From Chlorokybus atmophyticus (Eukaryota > Streptophyta > Chlorokybophyceae > Chlorokybales > Chlorokybaceae), in the NCBI GenBank assembly GCA_009103225.1, contig RHPI01002990.1, positions 171,034-235,033 of the forward strand: a stretch of DNA of 64,000 nucleotides. The letters are read 5' to 3'. The notes beneath the pieces are model-generated. The model worked only from the letters and a program-made list of their open reading frames with translations, had not been told where the DNA came from and did not search any database. Within the stretch, counting starts at the first letter, position 1, and each line of letters begins with the position of its first letter. Positions 35,301 to 49,512 of the stretch are shown one piece after another. Position numbers and translations under genes: made by a program.

Positions 35301-37040
35301 GCCGATATCACTCCTGGATGATGACGATTTCGGCTTCCTCGGCCCTCCTGATGGCACAGACTTTAGTAACACCAACAACACCAACAACAACAAGGGCTCC
35401 AGTCCTGACGAGCTTGCCTCAGCCATAGATAAGCTCCACTCCAAGCTTGAGTCACTCCCTGCGTTGGAATCAGAGCTCGCGTGGACACGCGGCGAACTGC
35501 TTGAGAAAGACACACTGTTAGCTGAGGTTGATAGATACAACACAAAGGGGAAGGGGGAAAGAGAGGGAGAGATACATAGTGTCTATGCGTGTGCGTGTGT
35601 GTGTATACCACCATGTGCATGTTGGTCTAATGCTTTTACCTTACTCGCAGGCGCAGAGTGCTTCCAACACGACACAACAAGAGGTTGCCAAGTTGAGAAG
35701 CTCCAACGCAAGGATGGAGCAGCAACTTCAGGAGTTATTACTCTCCCAGTCACAACAACAATCCCATGCACATGCGGCTGCCGAGCTCGAAGACGAGCTC
35801 GAGAGCGTGAGAAGGGAGGCGCAGGAGCAAAGAGAGGCCGCCGAGCACGAGAAGGATGAGAAGGATATTCTCAACAACCAGCTGCGTGCCGCCGAGGAGG
35901 AGCTCGCCAACCTCCGTGCGCAGGAGAAGGCACGCGCCCTTGCCGGATTGAACGAACCACACGCTCATGTGATGACACACGTCATTGCCGCACCCGCCAT
36001 CATCGACTTCAACGAGGATGAGGTAGGAATGGTGTTGGGAGTGCTGTGTTATACGTGAATTATGAGAGTGGGTACTGACTCTGTGTTTGTCAAGCAGAGC
36101 CACCTTGCGCGTGGCAAGTCCAACATAGCTGAGCACGACTGGGAGGACTTGCAGGAGCGTGTGGGTGACTTGGAGCGTCAGCTCGAGGCCGAGCGCGCCC
36201 ACGCCAAGCGTGCGGAGCAGGAGGCGGAGGAGCTGGAGGACGAGGCCGAGCGCCTGCGCGGGGAGAACCAACAGCTTGCTCTTATGGCAGGAAGCAGCAA
36301 ACCCGCAAATAACAACAAAAATCTCATTGAAGAGAGAGAGGCGGAGGTCCGAGCCCTGCAGGGACAACTTGTGAGCATCAAACAACAACAACAAGCCAAG
36401 TCACAAGAACTGGAGGTAAGAGAGATACAAGCACAGCAATAACAATGACAACATTGGCAATAACAACTTGTTGTGCAGGTGTTGTTGGCTGACTTCCAGG
36501 AGTTAGAGAGGACTTGCGAGGACTTGAGGCGTGAGAACGACGAGTTGAGTGTGGTTCAGGAGGACGCGAGGAGGCAGCAAGACCAACAACAACAGGAACA
36601 ACAACAACCACCACCACAGCTGCCGCGGCAGGCTTCGGGGCTCACTCCAGAGATTGAAGCCGAGCTTGCAAGCCTGCGCGATCGCTATGCCGAGATGAGC
36701 CTCAGATACGCCGAATGTGAGGCAGAGAAGGAAGAACTAGCCATGAAACTGCAGAAGAGCAAGAAACTGCTCAATGAAAAGCTGGTGAGTTGGGTGGGTA
36801 TGTTGTTGTTGTTGTGTCGGGTGAGTCGAGTGCCAACATGTTTGTCATTGCCAGGCGGCGGAGAAGGCCAGGGAGGAGGAGTTGGCGGCGCGGCCGAAGA
36901 CGAAGGAGGAGGAAAAACGCGAGAAGGAGCGCAAGGAGAAAGAGCGCAAGGAGAAGGAGAAGGAGGACAAGATCAAGGCCAAGATGGCGCAGAAACAGGC
37001 CAGCGGCTCGAGTAAACAGTCAATGGTCAAGGGTTTGTGA
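29034..37040 (+). CDS. NT-C2 domain giant coiled-coil protein
   Basis: About 2,028 residues in 16 exons: 29034-29126, 29501-29860, 29946-29983, 30104-30227, 30302-30872, 30955-31058, 31164-31316, 31391-31505, 31633-31901, 32050-33126, 33289-33480, 33718-35526, 35651-36022, 36098-36415, 36479-36784, 36855-37040. Residues 1-165 match the N-terminal C2 (NT-C2, EEIG1/EHBP1-type) fold: YVFEFQLYVSKV, a Ser-rich loop, TFSEPLTARFTLY and RVMGFVIVNVADFA. A disordered Ser/Asn/Asp linker follows. Long Glu/Gln/Lys-rich coiled coils run from about 400 to 2,000, with repeats of the type SQxELQxxLxRVRDLE in exon 12. The tail is very basic (KEKEKEDKIKAK). NT-C2 proteins usually link membranes to cytoskeleton or organelle movement, so a tether role is inferred. 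Exon 8 ends at a GC donor; the exon 6 donor has close alternatives. Confidence 0.85.
29338..29380. repeat. GT microsatellite in intron 1 of the NT-C2 gene
   Basis: About 20 GT units, flanked by CT- and CA-rich sequence up to a long pyrimidine tract before the acceptor at 29500. Confidence 0.95.
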
Positions 37041-37658
37041 CGCCAGGTGAGTAGGACTTACGCTGAACTCATCTCTCGTGTTGTTATACATGCATGAGAC
37101 TATAGAGGTGTATTGGTATGATTGCTTCTGTCATGTGACACTCGCTTCGTTGTTTCTCCTTTGTTAAGTTTGAAACAGGAACTCACATCATGCTGCGTGA
37201 AGGCGTAAGGGGCATCTCACACAGGACCCTTTGTCACAGGTCCAGGGCGAGAAGCGTATATACCTGGTGCAAGATGAGGATGTCTGGGACGCCAGCTGAA
37301 CCAAACAACTCACAATCTTCACGACAAACACCTGTCATCTGCGCGCATCAGCTTCCGCCCTGGGAAGGCTATGAAATAATCAATGTGTAACAGTGCGACT
37401 GCAAGCCACACTCGCATATTTTGTTTGTACAAGTTGGATTAGGTCAGGACTCATTCGTTCCTGACTGAAGACTGTAAGCTAGCCATTGAATTCGTATTGA
37501 TAGGTCCATTTGTTTTCCTGCCATGGTGGTGATCTGATAGAGTGACATGGCTTCAGTTCCATGAATTTGCCAACCAATATGCAACAATTAATTACACAAA
37601 CTCATATGTCAACGCTAATGTATCTACTCAATGTAAGAAGTTCAGCTGTAGTTCAGAC
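37041..37658. other. Convergent spacer NT-C2 gene / CPOX
   Basis: Two 3' flanks. A TGTAA word lies about 345 bp after the NT-C2 stop (near 37386) and one on the other strand near 37591. No coding sequence is supported. Confidence 0.4.
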
Positions 37659-40026
<2,368 letters not shown>

Positions 40027-40449
40027 ATGGCGTCGAAGCTTGACAAGTTGGAGAAGAGGGAGGAGGGAGGGCCGTCAGGCGACAAGGCGTACTTTGGAAA
40101 GCCGCCTGGGAAGCAGGGCAAGGGTCTGGCTGGGGAGAGCGACTACGCCAGGCCAGAGCAACTTACCGATCTGCGCCAGATATGTTCTTTTCAGAATAGG
40201 CGCAACACCTGGTACTACAGGGACAGGGCGAACAGGCCCAGGGGACCCTGCGAGCTTGGCGTGCTGCGTGCGGCCTGGATCAACGGCATCATCGACAGGG
40301 ACACCATTGTCTGGGGCATGGGACTGGAGGATTGGGCTCCCCTCAGAAACGTCTATCGGCTAGAGCAGGACATTCGCACCCCCGAGGTTGACACCCTCAC
40401 CACCCTCAAGCGCGTTGGGTGGTGGGTCGCCAGGAGAGGAAGGCAATGA
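40027..40449 (+). CDS. Short TIC56-like GYF-domain protein
   Basis: Single exon, 140 residues. It starts at the ATG at 40027 with a charged, Gly/Lys-rich leader (1-45). Residues about 58-120 match the GYF-type domain of chloroplast TIC56: NTWYYRDRANRPRGPCELGV, GIIDRDTIVWG and LEDWAPLRNVYRLE. Plant TIC56 is over 500 residues, with large regions on both sides; here almost only the domain remains, followed by a short basic tail. TIC56 belongs to the 1-MDa inner-envelope import complex and is also linked to plastid ribosome assembly. Whether this short form has either role is unknown. The leader is not an obvious transit peptide. Confidence 0.75.
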   Translation: MASKLDKLEKREEGGPSGDKAYFGKPPGKQGKGLAGESDYARPEQLTDLRQICSFQNRRNTWYYRDRANRPRGPCELGVLRAAWINGIIDRDTIVWGMGLEDWAPLRNVYRLEQDIRTPEVDTLTTLKRVGWWVARRGRQ

Positions 40450-41516
40450 CAACACATAGGACGACAGCATAAGGTATAATTGAGTATTCTCAGTCCTGTA
40501 CAAATGGTAACCACGTACGCATGCAGACACTTGCATTTTCACACTCACATACGCACTCAGACACTTACACACGTACGCACTCGCACATGCACGCACACGC
40601 AGGGATACACACACGCAGGCACACACACGCGCGCGCATGCACTTGCACACACTTTGGAACACCCCCTCCCCGTTCTAGCGCTCTAGCGTCATCAACATGC
40701 AGTTACAAGTGCCCCTGCCCTTTCCACTGTGGTTGCACATTTTGACACACATGCACCCTGCCTCAGGCGAGTGTAGTGGGCGCCCTCAGCGTTGGATGCC
40801 CTTTGCGGTAAAGAAAAGTGGGACAGTGAACTGAGTTGTTTGTACGAGCGCAGCAGTCACGGGTGTAGTGCTTTATGAACATGTGAACGATGTCACAGCA
40901 CGTGTCACATGCACACTTATGCATACACTTACAGCATATGGTAAGCAAGCACGCAACTTACACGTGCACTACAACAAGCAATCCACCATGCACAGCACTG
41001 GACGAAGCCATTTTACACTGCATAGCAAGCCCAAGCATTGAACCCATGCAACCCATGCATGCTATCTACTCACTACCCCTACCCCTACCATTGCCACTAC
41101 CGTGTGCATTGCCCTTGCAGCGACTGTTTACAACAGTTGCAGTGAGATTAAGCCATACGTTGTAATATGCATGCATGTAATGCAAAATCTGGTTGTGGGA
41201 AGGATGATCACACCATCCTTGCACCGATGGCCTGCTTGCGACTCAGCAAGCTGGTGGTAGCTTTGCGCCATCACATTGTGGCCGCCGCAGCTGGTGCATT
41301 GGGCCCATGTGGACACTGTTAAGAGAGTGACTGACCCACAACCAGAAGCTTCTCAAATCAGTCATCAGTCATTGTACCCGAGCTATGTGCTATACACCAA
41401 TGGTACAGTGCAGCTCGCTTTACTTACAAGCTTACAGCTAGTTTAGGTAGTGTTTATAACTAATGCAATGGTGCGCGCCAGGATGAACTCCTTCTACCCC
41501 TACTGTCAGCACTATT
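40450..41516. other. Convergent spacer with CA-rich tract
   Basis: 40515-40650 is an irregular CA/GC-rich simple repeat. A minus-strand open stretch at 41128-41316 (WAQCTSCGGHNVMAQSYHQL) has a zinc-ribbon look, but no start or splice support. Confidence 0.4.
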
Positions 41517-43304
41517 CTAGTACAATTGTAAGAACTGAGGTTTTTCAATGTGCATTGCAGACAGTAGACTAGCTAAGTGCGCATTCAGCGGCGAGAAGAA
41601 CTGTCTCAACAGTTGCTGTGTCCTGTCGTCCATACTCCGCTCTGGTTCACACCATAGATGCTTGTCTACTGTGTTGCGCACCTCTGGTGGCAGAGTCTCA
41701 AGGTCAGGTGGCGCTGGCAGTTTTAAGAACTTCAAGATCTGCACAAAATGCCTGTTGGCATGCCAGCTGGATGGCAGACAAAGCTGGTGTAGGTAACATC
41801 AACTCAAGCACGAGGCTCATGCTTTGTTGGTTTGCTGCCAGGGCAGGCAGTGCCCAACAGCATGCTCAGGCGTAACCAAAGTAGCTGGACTTGGCGAATG
41901 TGCGGGCGTGTTCTAGTTTGTGTGAGGATGTCTATCTCTGCATATTTATTGCAAGCACGAAAGCATCAGCATACCTTGCCAATTGCTTTGGGATGGTCGT
42001 CTCGCAGTTCTTGATGGTCGATAATGTGAAAATGGGAAGCTGGGAAGGTCTTAAACCACTCACTTAGCTGCCAGGAGTACAAGCTGCCCTTGAAACCGCC
42101 TTGCATGCAGCGTTCGTATGCCTGTGTGCATGCGCATTATAATAAGAGTATTGCAGTCTGTGCCAAGTGCATTCGCATTGCCTCATACTCACCCTGGAAG
42201 GGGCATTTCCTGCAATGTTTTCCCTCATGCACCGGTACGCACTGGCAGTCTCCTTTTCAACCCACTGACTGAAAGGCACGTTGCATGAGATGTTGAAGTG
42301 GCGCCTGCAACAACATGTTGCTTGTTACCAGCACATTAGAATGTAATGTAGTAGTAGCGTGTCCATGGGTTGTCGGTTAGCATATCATGAGACTTTCGGT
42401 GCACACACACGCCACACACATAAACACAGCCAAGTGCACATACTCACCTTCCAATGTGATTGAACCATGACAGCGATCGATTGACCGGATCACGCAGAAT
42501 GGCTAACAGTTTGATGCGCGGCGCAAGCTCTTGCCCGTAAACATGGCGAAGTTGCCGCAGGGCCCGCAAGGACAACAAGTATGTAGGCGTTCCATCCATC
42601 ACGTACTTGATGACAGTCTGAACATGAATGCCATCATCACACACCACTGTAGTGCAATGCTCCAATGCATAATGACTGACACCAAACTGCTCACTTACGG
42701 AATTTGCCTGATGGCATGGAGGCATGCGCTCACTGTACGCGTCCAAGAGCTGCTTCCGTGTGTAACCCAAGACAGGCACGCTGCCGAAGAACTTTTGCTC
42801 CTTGGGTTCGCTCCAGACTGCTCCAGAAGACACATTGTGATTGACCAGGTGGGCCCACACTGTCGTTGAAGCTGCCTTCTGTGCGCCTATGAGAAACACG
42901 TTGGGGATTAACCTGCCCTTGTAGCACAACAAACTGTGCTCGGCGTCGACCACCTGCATGTCAACTTGCTCAGCATTGTGCAACGAGCGAGCATTCAGTG
43001 CAAGTCTAGCAAGAATGTTGGACGTCACCTCAAACTCAGTCGGCAGATCCGCAGCGGCAATGGTGCGTCGGGGGTGACGGAGACGCTCGGGCGGGTTGAG
43101 CTGCTTCCAAGCAGCATCAACAGCAGCTTTCCACGACGCCGCATTCCAGTCCGCGCCGCTGGGGACTCCAGCGTCAGCGGCGGCGGCGGGCCTAGCGTGA
43201 AGGAAGAGCACGAGCAGCAAGCAACCAAACCTCAACAACCCCACACGCCAATGACATGCCATTCGCTCCTTCGCAACCCCCACTGCCTCCTTGGCCGCCG
43301 CCAT
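41517..43304 (-). CDS. Membrane-anchored sulfotransferase (carbohydrate type)
   Basis: Five exons (42699-43304, 42448-42617, 42193-42304, 41975-42121, 41517-41738) encode about 418 residues. A basic start and one hydrophobic segment (about 20-43, LLRFGCLLLVLFLHA) fit a type II Golgi anchor or a signal peptide. The PAPS 5'-phosphosulfate loop is VFLIGAQKAASTTVWAHL; the 3'-phosphate motif is LAILRDPVNRSLSWFNH. Later GSLYSWQLSEWFKTFP, FHIIDHQELRDD and the C-terminal LLRQFFSPLNAHLASLL match the Sulfotransfer_1 fold of heparan/chondroitin-type enzymes. It probably sulfates a cell-surface polysaccharide or glycoprotein; the acceptor is unknown. It is divergent with the TIC62-like gene over a 256-bp spacer. 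Confidence 0.88.
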
Positions 43305-43560
43305 GCCCGCCGCCGCTCATGCGGTCCATGCAGCAGCGCACATGCTGGCGCATTGCTGCGCAACCCACACGTTGACTGGCAGGCAGCCCCAGCAGTGGCA
43401 GCGCGTGCTCGCATGGCAGAAAAAGGCAAAGACATAGTAAGCCGACACGGCGTCACACTGCGACCCCCTCCAGCGTCACTTGCTAACTCGACGTGACGCT
43501 GGCACACAGAGAGAGATCCGGATAAGCACATGCTGCTATAGGCTGGTGAGCTGGGCGACC

Positions 43561-46365
43561 ATGGCGGCGGCGGCGGGGACGGCGGCGGCGGCGGTGGGGG
43601 CTCTGAGGGGTGCGTTCCATGGAGCGGCCGTGGCGCCGTCCGCTCGCCAGCAGCGGGTCAGCAGCGCCGGCGTCGTGGCTGTGCCAGCTGCGCCTACCCC
43701 GTCCTCCCGCAAGGGCCAGGCGGGTGTAGTTGTCGCCCAGGCCAGCAAGAAGACGGGCGGGACCCAGTCTGGCACTAAGAGCGGCTTGCTTGGTACAATT
43801 AGCAACCTGCCTTTTGGCACAGTTGGCCTGCCGTTCGGCACCCTCAGCAGGGTCGGGGGTGGCCGCCGCCGCAATGACTCCAATACCATCTTCGTCGCTG
43901 GCGCTACCGGACGCCTGGGCGCCCGCATCGTCAGGTACGCGGTGCATACATGTCATGCAAGTATTTTCCGGCATTGTGTGCTTAGCGGGGTTCCTCATTA
44001 TGGCACTCTTCTTTCCAGAGAGCTTTTGCAGCGCGGCTTCAATGTGCGAGCTGGAGTCAGGAACCCAGAGAAAGCGCAGGCACTGCTGCAGGTGCGCTTA
44101 GCGGCTCTCACTGGATCGCCGCGCAGGCATCGTGTGCATGCTTGGAGCCGAGTCAAGGTACACCACTCACATTGCCTGTCTGTGTGTTGCCCAGGCTGCC
44201 CAAGGGCTGGATCTTCTTGACGGTGCAGGGGGACGCAGGCTGCAGCTTGTCGAGGTGACACAATAGCTGCATGTGCGCTAGCAGAAAATACCTTTACTAT
44301 GACTTTAACCTGCTACCAATCTTTGCAAGGAGCACTGTCTTAGCTTGCAGAGATGTTTAGCGCTGATGAATATCAGTCACTGCTTCAGCTCAGTATCAAC
44401 AATGTCAACTCCTGAAGCCGAATACTTAGTTCACAGCATGTGCGGGTGTTGTGGCTAGCTCATTTCGTATGCTTGTATGCTTGTATACAATTTCCATCAA
44501 TAGTTTGAACCCAGTATACGCATGTCTCACACTCACAACCCGTACCACAGGTTGACCTTGAGCAGCCAGATACCATCCCAGCCGCACTGGCTGGCGCAGG
44601 CCGTGTGGTGTGTGCTATAGGTGCAAGTGAGAGTTCGCTGCTTGACTGGTCTGGGCCATACCGCATTGATGGCAAGGCAACTGAAGACCTGGTAGAAGCT
44701 GCGCACGCGTCTGGAGTTCAGCAATTTGTGCTGGTGACAAGCCTTGGCACAACCAAGTTTGGCCTTCCTGCTTCCGCTCTCAAGTAAGTTTGTTCAGTTG
44801 CAGTTGTACAGTATTCACAATGTCAGTGCACTTGTTTCATGTAAGCCAATGCTGCAGCTTGTTCTGGGGCGTGCTCAAGTGGAAGGGACAGGCTGAAAAG
44901 GCCCTTCAGGAGAGCGGCATGGCATACACGGTCAGATAACACTCATCGTGATTTCCCATCACATGTTACACACATGCATTCTACTTTGACTTGCACTAAT
45001 GTCTTGCCGTATTCACTGTAGATTGTGCGCCCTGGAGGCATGGAGAGGCCGGCTGATGACTACAAGCTGACACACAATCTGCGCTTGGAAGGCAAAGATA
45101 CTCTGTTTGGCGGGCTGGTGTCGCGATTGCAAGTTGCTGAAGTCGTTGGTGAGTGCCTGACACGCCCAGAGGCAGCTGAGAACAAGGTCTTGGAAGTCGT
45201 TGCAGAGACCAATGCTCCACCGAGGACAATCCTGGATCTGTTGGTGGATATTCCAACAGCTGGGCCATCACAGGTTTGGCCAACCAACAAGCGTGTTTAG
45301 GTGGCATTGCTCCTTCCAGCCTTGCATGGAATTATTTGCTTGGTCTACAACTGCGCTTGCTGTGTAGGCGGAGCGCGCTGTGGAGGCAGACATTGCGCTT
45401 GTTCGTGAGGCAGAGCTTGAGGCGGAGGCTGATGAGGTACAGATGAGAAGCTCATGTCATGATGTGAATCACACCCCCTGTTTACCGCTTTGTTTGTGCG
45501 TCGACGACGCCTCCAGGCATTTTGCAACATCATTGCAATGCACACTTCGTTTAGTGTGTTATCATCACTTCCAATTTTCACAGGATGATGAAGACAGTGC
45601 TCCCAAGAAGAGGTCCACCGTGGTCCTGAATCTGTTCAAGAAGAAGAGTGCTGAAGAGGAAGAAGAAGAACCTGAAGTCAAGAAGCCCAAGCGCCCGGCT
45701 CCAAAGCGCAAGGTAGCGCTGTGCAACTGCATCAAACTCCCATGAGCACAACACAGTGAATGACAAACTTTGCCGCTGCTTTACTAGCCTGTGCCAGCCA
45801 AAGAGGACGAAGCTGCGCGCGCTGAGATGGAAGCTTTGAGAGCGGCTGTGCAGGTATATAGGGTGTCAGTACTACAGGTCCCGGCTGCAGGTGTATCACA
45901 CTGTGACTGAGTGCCTTGGTGTTTGTTATGTGCAGGCTGATGAGTCAGCACGCCTGTTCGCGTTGAGTCAGGATGCACTTCAGGAGGCAGAAGCTGAGGT
46001 GGGTCGTCAGCAGTTTAGTACTCGGTTAAGGACTTACATGACACAAATAGCGACCAGACATGTGCATTGAGCAGCCAATCCTGCATGTCATGCATTTACT
46101 TCTTCGCACCCTTGCAGGCTGACAGGCTCGCAGCCCAGGCTGAGGCTGCCAAGGCTGCTCTAGAGCAGGTTAGAATCAAGGCTGAGCGCGTATTCCAGCA
46201 AGCAGCGGAGGATGTTGAGGAAAGGTATGTAGGTCTTGTGACTGCAGTGCAATTGAACTGCTCGCACTGCCCATGCACCTGTGTGTTTCATTGCAGCTTG
46301 CTGACTGATTGTGTTCAATCTGTCACAGTGATGAAGCAAAGCAACTAGCAGGCGCTTCCAAGTAA
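43561..46365 (+). CDS. TIC62: TIC62-like NAD(P)-binding plastid protein
   Basis: Twelve exons: 43561-43934, 44019-44091, 44195-44254, 44551-44783, 44858-44930, 45022-45273, 45368-45436, 45584-45712, 45788-45853, 45936-45998, 46118-46224, 46329-46365, giving about 511 residues. A plastid transit peptide (1-60) precedes an atypical short-chain dehydrogenase domain (about 108-355): IFVAGATGRLGARIVRELL (dinucleotide loop), GFNVRAGVRNPEKA, GSDARK-like region replaced by VDLEQPDTIPAALAGAGRVV, QQFVLVTSLGT, LKWKGQAEKALQESGMAYT and IVRPGGMERP. Tic62 is a redox-sensing partner of the inner-envelope translocon that binds ferredoxin-NADP reductase in vascular plants. Here the C-terminal 155 residues are a Glu/Lys-rich stretch and Ala-rich coiled coil encoded by small exons, with no Pro/Ser FNR-binding repeats seen. 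Confidence 0.88.
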
Positions 46366-46785
46366 AGTGCCCCAACCCGCCAGAATATACTCAGTTCGCA
46401 GCATTGTTCATAAGCCAGTTTTGACATGGTATTGAATTATTAGACTGATATACCACCAACATACTCACAACATCATGTACGGCACCATAATTGCAGCGCT
46501 TGCAAGTCGTGACGTGATGATGGTTGTGGCGAGATAGCGCAAAAGCAAATCGTCCAGCCATCCATAGCATAACCATCCGGGTGAATGTGACAACACCGCA
46601 GAACGTTTGTTTACAACCCAGGCAGGCCTAGTCCCTAGTTCATAGCCATCATTGGCAATCTGTGCTTGGATAGGTCAACTAACACTGTTGCAACTCTCTG
46701 GTGGTACACCCTTCGCCTACTTTGAATGACGTGTTGCAGCAACTGCAGATAGTAGTCATAACTTCAGTGACAATGCTCGCTGCCA
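46366..46785. other. Convergent spacer TIC62 / BAR-SH3
   Basis: 420 bp of 3' flanks. No coding or repeat signal stands out. Confidence 0.5.
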
Positions 46786-49117
46786 TCACACAGCCTGTAC
46801 AAAATTGCTTGGGAGCAGCCCGAGTGCACCCTCAATCTGTCGGCGGGAATGCTTCATAGTCTCGTTCTCTCCAAGCCACCAACCTGCATCCACACCCCCA
46901 CATTTACACTCACAAGCTTTCTTCACGCGCAAATGCACAACACACGTGGCACCCGCTCACTCACCAGACTCATGCTTCTCAAGTATGGCGATGATGTCAC
47001 CCGTCTGGAACGACATCTCCGAGTCGTCCGCGCGCGTGTACTCGCACAACGCCCGGCACCTTTCTATGACGGGACGGCCTGCTGCGAGTGCCGCCACCTG
47101 CGCTGCTTTGGATGGCTCGTTGTTGTTGGTCATGTCCTGAGCACCAAACGGGTTGAACGGGTCCACGGGGGAGGTGGTGGTGCTGTTGTTAAAGGCGGGA
47201 GCATCACCGAAGGGCGTGCTGGTGGTGGGAGTCTGTTGTTGTATGGGGGGTGAGACGTATGTTGGGGAGGGGATTGTCGTGGAAGAGAAGTTTTGAGGGA
47301 CTGGTGGGTATGTGGCTCCTCCTCCTCCTCCTCCTCCTCCACCCGCAATGGACGGCGAGGGCGCGCCACTGCTGCTGTTGTGGCTGTTCTGGCTGTAGTC
47401 ATTCGAGTTGTTGTTGTTGTACGCAAAGTCGGCGATGGCGAGTGTCTGGTGTCCCGTGTCTCCAAGTGTTGGTCCGACAAGCTGTAGTGCATTGTGTGCA
47501 TGCTCAAACAAGTCCCGCGTAGTAGCAATAATCACAGCGAGCTCCGCCCGCACGAGGTCGGGCTTGTTCTGATGGAGGCTTGACATGGAGGCAAGGAGGG
47601 CCTGATTCACCTCCTCGTATGCTTCCTGTGAGACTTGCAGCTTGCGCATGTTGCGTGAGAGAGTCTCCGCGTCGTCGGGTTTGGTCTCTTGCAAGTTCTT
47701 CACCTTGCGCTTGTAAGCATCGTACTCGAGAAGCTTCGCCTTGCGCTCCTCCACACGAGCCTTGAGAGCGTTCAACTCAGAGATTTTACGCTGCAACGGT
47801 GACAAACCCTCCGCTACAAACTTCGCCTCCTGTTCATCCCAGAATGCAGTTTATGCATGCAGACACAAGCGTATGGGCACCCACACGGGTGTATGTGTGT
47901 GTATTCGCATATGCCTACACACATGCACGCTCACATGCACGCACGCACGCAAACGTACACGCGTGCACGAATGGCGCGCACCCACCCACCCACCCACATA
48001 CACACATGCAGAGGACACACACACATACATACATACATGATCATCAACAGTCTGCATACACACGTACGATCTGCTTGAAGAACCCTTCATTATCCACTAG
48101 CGCCTCCCTGAACCTCGTGGCCGCGGCTGCCGCCGGGTCGTTCGCGTGCGTGGGTCCGTAGAACAGTTCCATGGCGCGCGAGGCGGCGGCGCCCGCGACG
48201 GCCATGGAACGCAACGCGTCCAGCATACGCTTGCACTCGCCGTGAGCGGACTCGAGGGCACCAACGGTCGACCTCCAGGAAGCGTACAGGACCTGGTGGA
48301 TGGGCATGATACACGCACGTTGGATGGAATGTGGTGTAGTTGTGAAGTGCATTGTGAGCTGTTGGCTGTGCGTGCATGCAATGCCACGATAGATGGGTGG
48401 TTTTCTTGCTTACAGTGCAGTTGCTGAGTTTGCGTAACTTGTGGTGCTCGTGGCTGTGCGCATATCCCGCAAGCTTGTGTACGCGCACACGTGCGGTTGT
48501 GTCTGCTTGTGCACACATGCAAGTGCATGCACGATTGTGTTTTCGTTGCATATCGTTCGTTCTCAATTATGAAATATGTGCAGACTGTGATTTTGTTGCA
48601 ATTCGTGCGAGATGACTTTGTTGGTGTGCACTTGCATACTCTCTGATAAACCAACTCTTTCAAGTTCTCATGGCATGCATTGAGCAACAACACGAACACC
48701 AATGACACACAAGCGCGTCATTTGATGCCTAGTCACGCAGAGCTAGTAGGGTTGTACAACGAACTGCATCAAAAATGTCATCATTGTCAATACTCAACTA
48801 CAAGGCTTGCTGGCGTTCTTGATCCCCATCATAATCCATGATGCATACATAGCAATGTTATTGGTGATCAAAATAAAAGCGGCTTTCACTAGGGTTGTGT
48901 GTGAGACACATGGGCGCGAACACACCCCTTTTTCCAATGCGTGTAGAGGCACATTCCATCCCAGGATGAATGATGATCGTTGTTGTAATATTGACACATA
49001 CACAAACTACACACCCACACCCACCTCGAAGTCGTCATCGGATGTTGACTGCGCCTTCCCCACCGCCTGCAGCGTCTTCTGCAACGTCCGCCGCTTGAAC
49101 CCCCGCAGCGTGTCCAT
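46786..49117 (-). CDS. BAR-SH3 protein (amphiphysin/SH3P-like), membrane trafficking
   Basis: Exons 49025-49117, 48068-48292, 46965-47829 and 46786-46883 give about 426 residues. Residues 1-240 are helical and fit a BAR domain: MDTLRGFKRRTLQKTL, a Ser/Asp linker, LESAHGECKRMLDALRSM, KARVEERKAKLLEYDAYKRK (the common BAR core) and VNQALLASMSSLHQNKPDL. A low-complexity Asn/Ser/Gly/Pro linker (about 255-355) follows. The SH3 domain is split by an intron: CRALCEYTRADDSEMSFQTG and then WWLGENE to GLLPSNFV. BAR-SH3 proteins bind curved membranes and recruit Pro-rich partners during endocytosis or autophagy. The gly-rich linker is encoded by a GGA/TCC repeat near 47325. It is divergent with the LRRC46-like gene. 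Confidence 0.88.
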
Positions 49118-49512
49118 CGCCCCCCACACCTCCTCCTCCTCCTCCTCCTCCTGCCTCCCCACCCACACAACGATGACAACACAACGACACTACCCCAACC
49201 AACCAACTCACACCAATGGGGCCAATGATACGGGGCCAGGCAGCGCCTTTTTTCTCCAACTGCCAGCTGGCAGCAGATGCCTACAGATGCAAAAAAACCC
49301 AACCCCCCCATTTAAATAATTTTTTCCTCCCATGTTCTCTCCATTGTTTTCGCCGCGTGCACACTGATCGTACCGTACCAGAACCGTACCGGTACCTGCT
49401 GGCGGCACAACAGTTGTGGCTGCTGCTGCTCACGTGACGGAGGAAGAGGAGGAGGAGGACGGCAAGGAGGAGGAGGAGGAGGAGGAGGAGAAGGGAAGGG
49501 CGGTGGTATTTG
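49118..49512. promoter_or_regulatory. Divergent promoter BAR-SH3 / LRRC46-like with TCACGTGA
   Basis: TCACGTGA at 49430-49437. Poly-purine GGA-rich tracts lie on both sides of it (49128-49150 as CCT, 49439-49495 as GGA). Confidence 0.5.
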
